Part shown: positions 7,706-15,629 of the stretch, piece after piece
How the letters are laid out: the number at the start of each line of letters is the position of its first letter
How positions within the stretch are numbered: the stretch's first letter is position 1
Assembly (NCBI GenBank): GCA_020832235.1
Contig: JAFIEZ010000016.1
Location: 32,656-96,655 of the forward strand
DNA length: 64,000 nt
Direction: 5' to 3'
Source: Bacteroidota bacterium
GTDB taxonomy: Bacteria; Bacteroidota; Rhodothermia; Balneolales; HLUCCA01
Program-made: the position numbers and the translations under genes
The notes under the pieces: generated by a model
Told to the model about the DNA's origin: nothing
The model's input: only the letters and a program-made list of their open reading frames with translations
Databases searched by the model: none

Positions 7706-8464
7706 TCAAAAAAACCGGATTTTCAGATGGGCGGGGACTTCGGTAAGTGGGGCATCCGGCGCGGGGATTTCATCGCTCGGAATAAAGGCCGGACGATTTA
7801 CGCAGAGTATGGTGCGCTCGATGTCGGTCGGATTTTCATATTTATGCACGAAATGATGCGGCCAGAAGTGCGCCATCCCCGCAGGCAATGCAACGCCCTG
7901 TAGCAACAGTCCGTCGCTGAGCGCCATCTCACCTTCGGCCATCTGCTCATGGTAGTGTGCCGGGATGTTGCCTCCGGCCGGAATCCGCAGTCGATATACG
8001 CCGCAGTCACTGCTTTCGTGAATAATGTCGACCTTGCCAAAATTGTTGATTTCCAGACCGATGTTTACATCCTCCCGCTTGCGCAGCACGGTGAGTCCGG
8101 GCACAGCCTCGCTTTTCAGGGCCGATGGCTTGCGCAACTGCAGGCGAACCGCCTCAACTGGCGCCTGCTCCCGATCTGCGATGGGATCGGCCAACATGTA
8201 CGCACACAAGGCCTGAGCCGCCGTTTCCAGCAGTCGAAAATGACACGCCTCCAGCAGAAAACGTATCTCCCCGTACACTTTGGAGTAGTCTACACTCCGA
8301 TTCAAACTCGCATCATCGCCGGCCTGCGCGGTTTTTAGATACAGATCAATATCGACCAGCAAGGTCTGCCGTTCGTGACGCTCATGACGATGGATGCCGA
8401 TAAAACACGGCACCGACATGTTGTGGATAGAGATCACATCAAATTGTTCAGCGGAGAAGGTCAT
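7706..8464 (-). CDS. Dihydroneopterin aldolase (FolB) fused to a cupin domain
   Basis: A 252-residue two-domain protein. Residues 1-125 match FolB: DVISIHNMSVPCFIGIHRHE with the catalytic Glu region, Tyr in VDYSKVY, and Lys in LRKPSA, the usual catalytic Glu/Tyr/Lys set. FolB cleaves 7,8-dihydroneopterin to 6-hydroxymethyl-dihydropterin and glycolaldehyde in folate synthesis. Residues about 135-235 form a cupin: PAHYHEQ, then a Glu, and a later HHFVHKYEN, which can bind a metal. FolB enzymes are normally about 120 residues and stand alone, so the cupin extension is unusual. It is followed by nothing in the same direction until the MazEF pair; upstream is the CYTH gene, 47 nt away. Confidence 0.85.
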   Translation of the reverse strand: MTFSAEQFDVISIHNMSVPCFIGIHRHERHERQTLLVDIDLYLKTAQAGDDASLNRSVDYSKVYGEIRFLLEACHFRLLETAAQALCAYMLADPIADREQAPVEAVRLQLRKPSALKSEAVPGLTVLRKREDVNIGLEINNFGKVDIIHESSDCGVYRLRIPAGGNIPAHYHEQMAEGEMALSDGLLLQGVALPAGMAHFWPHHFVHKYENPTDIERTILCVNRPAFIPSDEIPAPDAPLTEVPAHLKIRFF

Positions 8465-8511
8465 AGCGGTTGGGTTGGTAAAGAGAACGTTTGAGTAGGC
8501 ATTGCAAGTAG

Positions 8512-9084
8512 TTACCGGTCTCCATGCAGCAGGTCAAAAAGGGCGATTTCGCAGCGCTCCCTCCCCTGAAATCCGGTTGCGGCCGCGTAATGCTCAATCA
8601 CCGCGCGGGCTTCTTCCCAGGTATTCACGCCTACAGCCTCGAATTCCACGCATCGCGCGGTTTTATCGCCCGACCGGGCCAAATAATGCACAATCTCGCA
8701 GTCCGGAAAATCGAAAATATCCACCCGCTTGAAAATGCCGAACTCCCGTGGCTCTCCGAAACTGCGCAAAAAGGTGTAAATGGCCTCTTTCTGGGAAGCG
8801 GGATTCTTCAGCGCGAGGTTTACCTCTACACGATTACGGGTGTCGCCTCCGTAGGTTTTTACGGTGAGCTGCTGAATCTCTTCGTCGTGCCGGTGACGGT
8901 AGATGAAATCCGGTCGATCTGCAAAGGTGAAGTAGGTATCGGTCACGTCGAGGTGTTTTTCGATGGGCGTACCAAGGGCGCGGAGGGTGGAAAAAAACGA
9001 TTCCGCATCGAAGCGGTCATCCAGCAGATATTTGACTTCAAATTCTTTGAATTCGGAGGTTACCGTGTCGAGGGTTGGTTGCAT
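8512..9084 (-). CDS. CYTH-domain protein (class IV adenylate cyclase/triphosphatase fold)
   Basis: A 190-residue CYTH protein. The N-terminal strand FKEFEVKYLL carries the ExExK signature (EFEVK), and acidic/basic pairs follow along the tunnel strands (YRHRH, LTVKTY, NRVEVNLAL, CVEFEAVG). CYTH enzymes bind organic or inorganic triphosphates with divalent metals; known activities include thiamine triphosphatase, tripolyphosphatase and class IV cyclase, and the sequence alone does not decide. It lies just upstream of the FolB-cupin gene on the same strand. Confidence 0.82.
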   Translation of the reverse strand: MQPTLDTVTSEFKEFEVKYLLDDRFDAESFFSTLRALGTPIEKHLDVTDTYFTFADRPDFIYRHRHDEEIQQLTVKTYGGDTRNRVEVNLALKNPASQKEAIYTFLRSFGEPREFGIFKRVDIFDFPDCEIVHYLARSGDKTARCVEFEAVGVNTWEEARAVIEHYAAATGFQGRERCEIALFDLLHGDR

Positions 9085-9175
9085 GTAGTTTGATTACATT
9101 GATATTTTTTTACCTGTATAACCCCATTGACTCGCAGGAGGTTCAGTTAACAAACAGGTTTTTCAAGAAGATACG

Positions 9176-9257
9176 ATTTCACCTTGTAATGAATGAATAC
9201 CCGCCTGCGTTTAACACCACCAATGAAAAAGTGGAGAAACTATTTCACCTTGTAATG
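9176..9257. repeat. Short direct repeat at the 3' end of the reductase gene
   Basis: The 16-nt phrase ATTTCACCTTGTAATG occurs at 9176-9191 and 9242-9257. The second copy encodes the last codons and stop of the reductase at 9240; the first lies 66 nt downstream in the intergenic gap, as if the gene end had been partly duplicated. Confidence 0.6.
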
Positions 9258-9887
9258 GATAAAAACCAGGTCTTTATCGGAGCAAACATGGTGGAGGTGG
9301 AAGTGGACCAGGTCGGGGAGGCCGGTCTGAACCAGGGGAACGCCGTCTTCCCGGGCAACGAGCAGCGGACAAACCGTTAGAATGAGCTCGTCGACCACTC
9401 CGGCATCGTAAAACATCCGGTTGATGCCGCCACCACCGAGCAACAGCACACGTCGGCATCCCGCATCACGCAGGGAATTTACCGCGGCCAGCACCGGCGC
9501 ATGAACCGTAGTCGTTTCGTCGTATACGATGTTTCGCACTTTTTCAGCGCGGGAATCGTCGGGGATTTCCAGCGGGGAGGAAGACACGAGCCAGCGCTCG
9601 GCGTAAGATTGCTTCCAGAAAATATGATCGTGTGGAATGCCCCGATTCGTGAGGGTCAACCAAGTGGGGTATGATCCGTCCTCGCGGGACTGTTCAATAA
9701 CACCGCCTCCGGCCTTGAGTGTGCTGGAGCCCAGGATCACGGCATCGCAGGTGCGAATGTGCCGGAGCAGGTTCTGCCAGTCGGCTTCGTTGGAAAAGCC
9801 TTGCTGATGGCGTTCGGCATCGGTTTGATCGGGATGAGTAGCTACGTATCCGTCGATGGATGCCGCCATGATATTGATGATTCTCAC
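9240..9887 (-). CDS. Dihydrofolate reductase/RibD-like reductase
   Basis: A 215-residue protein of the DHFR/RibD C-terminal superfamily: it opens RIINIMAASIDGYVA, has the AVILGSSTLKAGGG nucleotide-binding segment and the LLLGGGGINRMFYDAGVVDE stretch typical of RibD reductase domains. These enzymes use NAD(P)H to reduce pterin- or riboflavin-precursor-like substrates; the exact substrate is not readable. It starts with GTG at 9885-9887 and overlaps the upstream Rpn-like gene by 4 nt (GTGA). Its place near FolB could point to pterin metabolism, but this is inference. Confidence 0.82.
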   Translation of the reverse strand: MRIINIMAASIDGYVATHPDQTDAERHQQGFSNEADWQNLLRHIRTCDAVILGSSTLKAGGGVIEQSREDGSYPTWLTLTNRGIPHDHIFWKQSYAERWLVSSSPLEIPDDSRAEKVRNIVYDETTTVHAPVLAAVNSLRDAGCRRVLLLGGGGINRMFYDAGVVDELILTVCPLLVAREDGVPLVQTGLPDLVHFHLHHVCSDKDLVFIHYKVK

Positions 9888-10735
9888 GGGTTGCTAAACC
9901 CTCCACTTTTACTCGTTTTGAGGGATTCAATTTCTTGAATGGTAAGCCCTGTAACGCGCGCTACGAAATCTTCGGAAAGTTTTTCGTCCAGCAATTTCAA
10001 GGCCATCTTGATTTTTTCATTCATTATTCCCTGTTGCATTCCCTGTTGCATTCCTTGTTGCATTCCCTGTTGCATTCCTTGCTGGTAGATAATATCCGTT
10101 TTAATGTCAGACGTAATTGGCATCGTATTTATTTCCTCCAAAACTACTTCTTGAATTCTTACTAATTTGGACAATACCTTCAAATGTGTCAAGTATTTCT
10201 CAAGATCAGCGTCTGTTTTTGATAATTTATATATTCGACTGAGAATAAGCTTAACAACTACATTTGGTTTTTGGTTCTTGAAGTCAGCAAAGACTGCAGC
10301 CAGTACAATTTCTGGGATGTCAGATTTCAAAAACCACCTGTATGAATACTCTCTGAGCCAGACTAGCTGGAATGAATACTTCAACCCAACAAAGTTCAAA
10401 GTAGTAGGATATTCCCATTTCTTGTTCCCCAAGTATACCACATACTGACGCATTGGTAACTTATATTTTCTACTCACCAATGCAAGATACTCAAGCATCC
10501 GATAATGCATTTCGGCATCGGGATTACTTTGAAATTCAATTTGAACTATTTCGGGCTCGTTCGCTGTATCTAACCAAACCTTCTTTAAAAAATCCGTCTC
10601 TCGCTTAACCGTAGAATGGATAGTCATATTTACCGGTTCTGAGCGTTTAAGTTTGAGATTGAGCATAGAAAATATGGTTTTCCCAAGTACGTTTTCTACG
10701 CTCTCTTTCAGAATTTTATCGTACCAATGTGCCAT
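9884..10735 (-). CDS. Rpn-family/YhgA-like putative nuclease
   Basis: A 283-residue protein resembling the Rpn (recombination-promoting nuclease, PD-(D/E)xK) group often annotated as transposase-like. The characteristic EIVQIEFQSNPDAEMHYRML segment (residues about 62-82) carries the core IEFQ and downstream aromatic/charged residues; a later SKLVRIQEVVLEEI helix and a C-terminal helical tail follow. Residues about 220-240 are a tandem MQQG repeat encoded by 10028-10084. In Rpn proteins this QG-type repeat near the C-terminus is common. A sister of mobile-element nucleases, here it stands in a normal operon position, ending in a 4-nt overlap with the reductase gene. Confidence 0.75.
   Translation of the reverse strand: MAHWYDKILKESVENVLGKTIFSMLNLKLKRSEPVNMTIHSTVKRETDFLKKVWLDTANEPEIVQIEFQSNPDAEMHYRMLEYLALVSRKYKLPMRQYVVYLGNKKWEYPTTLNFVGLKYSFQLVWLREYSYRWFLKSDIPEIVLAAVFADFKNQKPNVVVKLILSRIYKLSKTDADLEKYLTHLKVLSKLVRIQEVVLEEINTMPITSDIKTDIIYQQGMQQGMQQGMQQGMQQGIMNEKIKMALKLLDEKLSEDFVARVTGLTIQEIESLKTSKSGGFSNP
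10028..10084 (-). repeat. 12-bp tandem repeat inside the Rpn-like gene
   Basis: Four to five copies of a 12-nt unit encode QQGM on the minus strand. The unit length is a multiple of three, so slippage would change protein length without a frameshift. Confidence 0.9.
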
Positions 10736-10741
10736 AATCTA

Positions 10742-10773
10742 TCATAATTATTACGTATCGCTACTAATTATGA
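10742..10773. promoter_or_regulatory. Perfect inverted repeat upstream of the Rpn-like gene
   Basis: TCATAATTA (10742-10750) and TAATTATGA (10765-10773) are perfect 9-nt arms with a 14-nt spacer, starting 6 nt upstream of the Rpn-like ATG. It could be an operator or simply AT-rich promoter DNA; no regulator is assigned. Confidence 0.4.
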
Positions 10774-10826
10774 GTAGGGCACATCGAATTTCTTACACCT
10801 TTTGCACAAATCTCACATTAAAAGAT

Positions 10827-11579
10827 TTAACTGCATAAAAGTCCACCATCTACGGGAAGCACCACGCCGGTAATCCATCCCGCGGCAGGACTGGCAAGAA
10901 ACCAGATGGCCTCGGCAATGTCTTCGGGTTTGCCCACCCTGCCCAGGGGATGCCAGCCCGATGCCTCACTAATGGCCGCATGATAGGCTGCATCACTGTC
11001 GTAGCGTCCCCTATACATTTCGGTTTCAGTAATGCCGGGCGACACGCAGTTCACGCGAATTCCTTTCGGACCCAGTTCCCCGGCCAGGGATCGCGTCAAA
11101 TTATCGATGGCTGCCTTGGCCATATTGTACGGCGCTCCCTGCGGGATGGGGCGCAGACTCAACGTACTCCCCACATTCACAATCGCCGGGGCAACTGATG
11201 CTTCCAGTGCTGCAACAAGATCACGGGTGAGAAAAAAGACGGCATCTACATTGGTCTGCATCACACTGGCATAGGAAACCGGAGTTACCTCCCCAAACGT
11301 TTCGGTGGTGTAAATCCCGGCGTTGTTCACCAGCACATCCAGCGGACCAACCGATACCACTTGCTTAATCAGCATCGCGCGATACCTCTCATCGGTGATA
11401 TCCCCCTCCACACAGTGCACCTTGCAACCGGCATACTCTGCTGCAATTAAAGCCGAGGTTTCCTCCAGCATATGACCTCTGCGGCCGGTAATAAAAATCC
11501 GTTTGGCGCCTGCCCGGGCGAAGCGTAGTGCTGTAGCTCTGCCAATTCCCGATCCGCCGCCTGTTATCAATACATTCAT
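10827..11579 (-). CDS. Short-chain dehydrogenase/reductase (SDR)
   Basis: A 250-residue classical SDR: TGGGSGIGRAT glycine-rich NAD(P) motif at residues 6-16, NNAGIY, catalytic Ser in NVGSTLSLRP and the YxxxK pair in YNMAK, ending IAEAIWFLASPAAGWITG and VVLPVDGG. Such enzymes oxidise or reduce hydroxyl/keto groups; the substrate is not readable. It lies 17 nt downstream of the alpha/beta hydrolase gene at 11597 and is probably cotranscribed with it. Confidence 0.92.
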   Translation of the reverse strand: MNVLITGGGSGIGRATALRFARAGAKRIFITGRRGHMLEETSALIAAEYAGCKVHCVEGDITDERYRAMLIKQVVSVGPLDVLVNNAGIYTTETFGEVTPVSYASVMQTNVDAVFFLTRDLVAALEASVAPAIVNVGSTLSLRPIPQGAPYNMAKAAIDNLTRSLAGELGPKGIRVNCVSPGITETEMYRGRYDSDAAYHAAISEASGWHPLGRVGKPEDIAEAIWFLASPAAGWITGVVLPVDGGLLCS

Positions 11580-11596
11580 GGTAGTTGGTCTATAAT

Positions 11597-12775
11597 TTAA
11601 AAGTCATCTTGATCTTTAAGGAGTGTTGCAATACCTGCCGGATTTTCAATATGTGGTGAGTGTCCTGCCCCGGCTATACAATGCTCCTTATAAGATCCGC
11701 CTGCCCGGGTGTATTCTTCTAGAAATCGACGTATTTGCGAAATCATGGGCTGCTCGGGATACACATCAACACCGGGCCAGTCTGAAATCATTCCGTTTTT
11801 TCCGTACCAGGCAACATCAGCAAGGGAGTTATTCGATACCAGAACGTCTTCGTCGCCGTAAATCCAGCTTACGTTGGGGTAGGAGGTTCTACCGGCTGGA
11901 AGTCCGGCGCTGGCCACAACGGCTGTCCGCTGCGCTGGTGTCGGAGCAGTCTGAAACGAAGTTTCATCAACGGTATCAGAAGCCGAATCCCCCCTTCTTG
12001 CAGCGAAATTTAGCCACTCGGTAAGGTGGCCCAAATACCGGGGCGAAAGGGCGTTGATTACACCCGATTGGCCCGGCGCAAAACCCGGCCAGTTTGCCGA
12101 CGGCTGCACATCTCCCGGCCAGGCATCTGTACCCACGCGCGTCTGCAGCATTCCCTCTACAAGTTCATCCTCCCAGACCGTCGAAGTACCTGATTTCAAA
12201 ATCGCTGTTCTTAACAGGTGTCGGGGTGAGGCGGCGCCAAACGAGAGGTCGCGACAACCTGCCTGAAGCGCCTTCATGAGCTCGCGGTTCCCCAGTCCGG
12301 CACCTGAGCCTGCATAGTCTTGGAAACACGGGTTCCCGACCTCGTCCCGCGTTCCGCCAAATCCGTAAGGCGAGCCGGGCGCAATCTGCACCAGCCAATC
12401 TATGCGATCGCTGTAACGTCGCAGCATGTCCCACCCGATGATACCCCCCATGGAGTGTGTAACTACCACCACATTACTGAGCATGAGATGATTGGCCAGA
12501 TGCATCACATCATCCGACCAGTCAGAAATAGCCGTAGCTGCCTGTATAGCGCGAAATTCTGTTTTACCGAAGCCGCTAAGATCTGGTGCAATAATCCTGA
12601 AATATGGCGATAGCAGCTGCATCAGCGGCGCCCAAAATATCGAACTGCTGGTATTGCCATGAATGAAAAACATAGGAATTCCATCCGGCGCACCAGCCGT
12701 AAGACAATGCATCTTAAGGCGCCTTGTTTGTATAATTTCGGATTTTATACCCGCTTTTCGGAGTCGATCAGACAT
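11597..12775 (-). CDS. Alpha/beta-fold hydrolase
   Basis: A 392-residue alpha/beta hydrolase: HGNTSSSIFW oxyanion region, DLSGFGKTE, nucleophile elbow THSMGG with Ser, an Asp in IYGDEDVLV and a C-terminal His in GAGHSPHIENP complete the likely triad. Length above the usual 270-300 comes from a large cap/insert in the middle (residues about 145-280). The neighbouring SDR suggests a small catabolic pair, but neither substrate can be read. No signal peptide, so it is cytoplasmic. Confidence 0.88.
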   Translation of the reverse strand: MSDRLRKAGIKSEIIQTRRLKMHCLTAGAPDGIPMFFIHGNTSSSIFWAPLMQLLSPYFRIIAPDLSGFGKTEFRAIQAATAISDWSDDVMHLANHLMLSNVVVVTHSMGGIIGWDMLRRYSDRIDWLVQIAPGSPYGFGGTRDEVGNPCFQDYAGSGAGLGNRELMKALQAGCRDLSFGAASPRHLLRTAILKSGTSTVWEDELVEGMLQTRVGTDAWPGDVQPSANWPGFAPGQSGVINALSPRYLGHLTEWLNFAARRGDSASDTVDETSFQTAPTPAQRTAVVASAGLPAGRTSYPNVSWIYGDEDVLVSNNSLADVAWYGKNGMISDWPGVDVYPEQPMISQIRRFLEEYTRAGGSYKEHCIAGAGHSPHIENPAGIATLLKDQDDF

Positions 12776-12885
12776 GATAACGGTTAGAGAATCGGTACGT
12801 TTTAGTGATACACAGATGACCTGTCAGCAGCAGAGGATGACCTGATTGCTCAGTTCACAGCAAAGATAGCGGCACAGCCTTGAAA

Positions 12886-14310
12886 CTAACATTCGATAAC
12901 ATTTACTGGTATAACCGCCAGACCACCTTCGGAGGTTTCCTTGTATTTGGTGTTCATATCACGGGCAGTTTCCCACATGGTTTTAATCACATCATCCAGG
13001 CTTACGCGCGCCGCAGTGGGGTCTTCATCGAGGGCGATGTTACTGGCCGTTATGGCTTTCATTGCCCCCATTGAGTTCCGTTCAATGCAGGGAATCTGCA
13101 CCAGTCCCCCGATCGGATCGCAGGTCATGCCCAGATGGTGTTCCATGGCGATTTCAGCGGCCTGCATCACCTGCTCTTTGGTCCCGCCCAGAATTTCGGT
13201 AAGGGCCGCGGCGGCCATGGATGATGATACCCCGATTTCGGCCTGACATCCCCCCATCGCTGCCGAAATGGTCGCTCCTTTCTTGTAAAGGGTACCGATT
13301 TCGCCGGCTGTCAGCAGAAAATCTACAACAGCGTCTTCATCCACATGGGGCACAAAACACCAGGCGTACATGAGCACGGCTGGAATCACACCCGACGCGC
13401 CGTTGGTGGGCGCTGTGACAATGCGACCAAAGGAGGCATTTTCTTCGTTCACCGCCAGGGCAAAAATACTCACCCATTTATTCACGGTTCGGAAGTCCTG
13501 CGGACCGGTGCGAATGGCTTCTATCCAGGCATCAACATCAGCAAATTTACGCCCGCCAAGCTGCTTTTTACTTAATTCATAGGCCCTTCTACGCACATTC
13601 AGGCTCCCGGGCAACACCCCTTTTCGATGAACGCCCCGAAACACACACTGTTTGATTTCGTCCCAAATATGTAGGGCATGCACGCGGATTTCCTCAGCCG
13701 AACGCCAGGTTTGTTCGTTCAGTAGAACCAATTCCGAAACACGCAGGTTCAGTCGCCGGCAATTATTCAGGATGTCCCGCGCGGAGTGGCACGGGTACGG
13801 CGTTACTTTCGAGTCGTTGATGATTTCATCGGCGGTCTGACCGTCCTTGACCACGAATCCGCCTCCGATTGAGAAGTAGGTCTCTTCAACGATGGACTCA
13901 TCATGGAGCATCGCCCTAATTTTCATGCCATTGGGATGAAAATCCAGCGTAATGCCAAACTCGAAGACCAGGTCGGAGTTGTAGTCGAACCCGATGGGGT
14001 GCTCGCCGCCGAGCATCATCATGCCGCCCGTCTTTATCTGCTGCACCTTCTCGGGAATGGTGGAAGTGTCGATTTTCGTAAAGTCTTCACCAGACAATCC
14101 CATCAAAACGGCCACATCCGTGCCGTGACCATATCCGGTTTTGGCCAGTGAGCCGTATAGCCAAACGCTGACCTGCGTCACCCGGGTCAGGTTTCCATCG
14201 CGGCGAAGCCTGTTAATAAAACGTTCGGAGGCACTCCATGGTCCCATCGTATGGGAGCTGGATGGTCCTACGCCGACCTTGATAATTTCAAATGCGCTGA
14301 TGGATTCCAT
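12886..14310 (-). CDS. sdaA: L-serine ammonia-lyase (L-serine dehydratase), single-chain iron-sulfur type
   Basis: A 474-residue protein covering both the beta (residues 1-160, starting with the ISAFEIIKVGVGPSSSHTMGPW signature across the window of residues 4-25) and alpha domains (from about 190). It carries conserved APTNGASGVIPAVL, GGCQAEIGVSSSMAAAAL and TCDPIGGLVQIPC stretches with the cysteines that ligate the [4Fe-4S] cluster. It converts L-serine to pyruvate and ammonia in the cytoplasm. Length is right for the fused enzyme, and it is a single gene, followed by the alpha/beta hydrolase at 12775. Confidence 0.96.
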   Translation of the reverse strand: MESISAFEIIKVGVGPSSSHTMGPWSASERFINRLRRDGNLTRVTQVSVWLYGSLAKTGYGHGTDVAVLMGLSGEDFTKIDTSTIPEKVQQIKTGGMMMLGGEHPIGFDYNSDLVFEFGITLDFHPNGMKIRAMLHDESIVEETYFSIGGGFVVKDGQTADEIINDSKVTPYPCHSARDILNNCRRLNLRVSELVLLNEQTWRSAEEIRVHALHIWDEIKQCVFRGVHRKGVLPGSLNVRRRAYELSKKQLGGRKFADVDAWIEAIRTGPQDFRTVNKWVSIFALAVNEENASFGRIVTAPTNGASGVIPAVLMYAWCFVPHVDEDAVVDFLLTAGEIGTLYKKGATISAAMGGCQAEIGVSSSMAAAALTEILGGTKEQVMQAAEIAMEHHLGMTCDPIGGLVQIPCIERNSMGAMKAITASNIALDEDPTAARVSLDDVIKTMWETARDMNTKYKETSEGGLAVIPVNVIEC

Positions 14311-14504
14311 GAAATCTTGCGAAGAATGTGACGAACTGTATGGCCGGAAAATAGGGATATTCTGTAAGGATTGTTAACAGGAGTTCAACACTCACCTGCG
14401 TGCTTTCACCTTGTAGAGCTGTGAGTTGGATGGGCACACCAAGCACAATACCTGTGCACCGGACCTACGAGAAGCATTGTGTAAACCGGGCATATATCAC
14501 TCAG

Positions 14505-14534
14505 AATCCCGGCAGTATTGTGTCTGCCGGGATT
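14505..14534. terminator. Strong hairpin between sdaA and the alpha/beta hydrolase lipoprotein
   Basis: AATCCCGGCAG and CTGCCGGGATT form a perfect 11-bp stem with an 8-nt loop, 8 nt beyond the stop of the gene at 14542. There is no T run on either side, so it may be a terminator without a U tract or an mRNA-stabilising hairpin. Confidence 0.5.
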
Positions 14535-14541
14535 ATACCAA

Positions 14542-15615
14542 TCACATACCTCTCAGATAGCCGATAACTGCGTTCACAAAAGCCTCAGGTTGCTCGATTT
14601 GCAGCATGTGACCGGCTCTATCGATTTCCACCAACACGCTGCCACGAATCGCCTGCTGACCCGCACGAAATACATCCGACGCCCGACCCGGATTCAAATA
14701 CGGATTCGGAATAAGTCCGTCGTATTTGCCATAAACAATCAGGGTTGGTACGCTGATGTCGCCCAATAACGGTGTGGTGGGTTCATCCAGCATGGCATCC
14801 ACACTACGGTCAACGGCATAGGCAAACTCATGCATTTCCTCAGCTTTAGCCATTCGGGTACGTTCTTCCACCATCCACTCCCATCGACTGTTAAAGCGAT
14901 AGAAATTCCCCGACAAATTACGACGAATGGCATCTTCGGGCGTATTCATCACCCCCTGCATGGTGATAACGCTGCTCAACCAGTCACCTGCACCCCGACC
15001 AAACGGCTCGATTCCGGCAGGAGCGGCAAGCACCAGCGACTGTACCCTATCGGGATGGCGCAGAGAGGCGTGCATGGAAATCTGCCCTCCCATAGAATGT
15101 CCTACCAAAGTTGCCTGCTGCAGCCCCAGTTCATCCATGAGCACTACCAGTTGATCGGCATACCAGCGCATACCGTAAGGATAGTCCCCTTTAGATGATT
15201 TCCCGTAACCGGGCAGATCTACCGCAATTACGCGATAATGCTCTGATAGCGAGGGGATCACATAACGCCAGAAACCTGCGTTGGAGGCCAGCCCGTGTAC
15301 CAGAATGAGGGTCTGTTCGCCGCTGCCCTGGTCGATGTAAGCGATACCCGGGTCGCCGGTTGTCATGTGGGTTTCAAAGCCGTAATCCAGATCTTTAAAC
15401 TCCAGCGGAGGAGCATCCAGATACCGAAAACCGCCCGAACATCCTGCCAGCACAACAACGGCCAGGCTGAAAAGTACCGCCTGTATGCGGGGCACGGGTA
15501 AAACGCTGGCGAACGACCCCGAAAAACCGAGGCTCAACGGCCGTCGGACTTCATTTTTGGTTGAGAAACCCTGTGTCATGAGCATGGTAAATTGAGTATA
15601 AAATTGCTTCAGCAT
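14542..15615 (-). CDS. Alpha/beta-hydrolase lipoprotein
   Basis: A 357-residue hydrolase. The upstream AGGAGG at 15621-15626, 5 nt before the ATG at 15613-15615, supports this start. Residues 41-60 look like a lipoprotein signal (VLFSLAVVVLAGC) with an unusually long N-terminal lead. The catalytic domain has VHGLASNAGFW, DLPGYGKS, nucleophile VGHSMGGQ, an Asp in VYGKYDGLIP and His in DRAGHMLQIEQP. It probably acts in the periplasm or on the outer membrane as an esterase or related enzyme. It starts 15 nt downstream of the beta-barrel gene. Confidence 0.88.
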   Translation of the reverse strand: MLKQFYTQFTMLMTQGFSTKNEVRRPLSLGFSGSFASVLPVPRIQAVLFSLAVVVLAGCSGGFRYLDAPPLEFKDLDYGFETHMTTGDPGIAYIDQGSGEQTLILVHGLASNAGFWRYVIPSLSEHYRVIAVDLPGYGKSSKGDYPYGMRWYADQLVVLMDELGLQQATLVGHSMGGQISMHASLRHPDRVQSLVLAAPAGIEPFGRGAGDWLSSVITMQGVMNTPEDAIRRNLSGNFYRFNSRWEWMVEERTRMAKAEEMHEFAYAVDRSVDAMLDEPTTPLLGDISVPTLIVYGKYDGLIPNPYLNPGRASDVFRAGQQAIRGSVLVEIDRAGHMLQIEQPEAFVNAVIGYLRGM

Positions 15616-15629
15616 GTCATCCTCCTAAA

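Noticed and set aside
14505..14534. Hairpin considered as an attachment or mobile-element end
   Set aside because: It lies directly beyond a stop codon with no matching copy elsewhere; an mRNA 3' hairpin explains it better.
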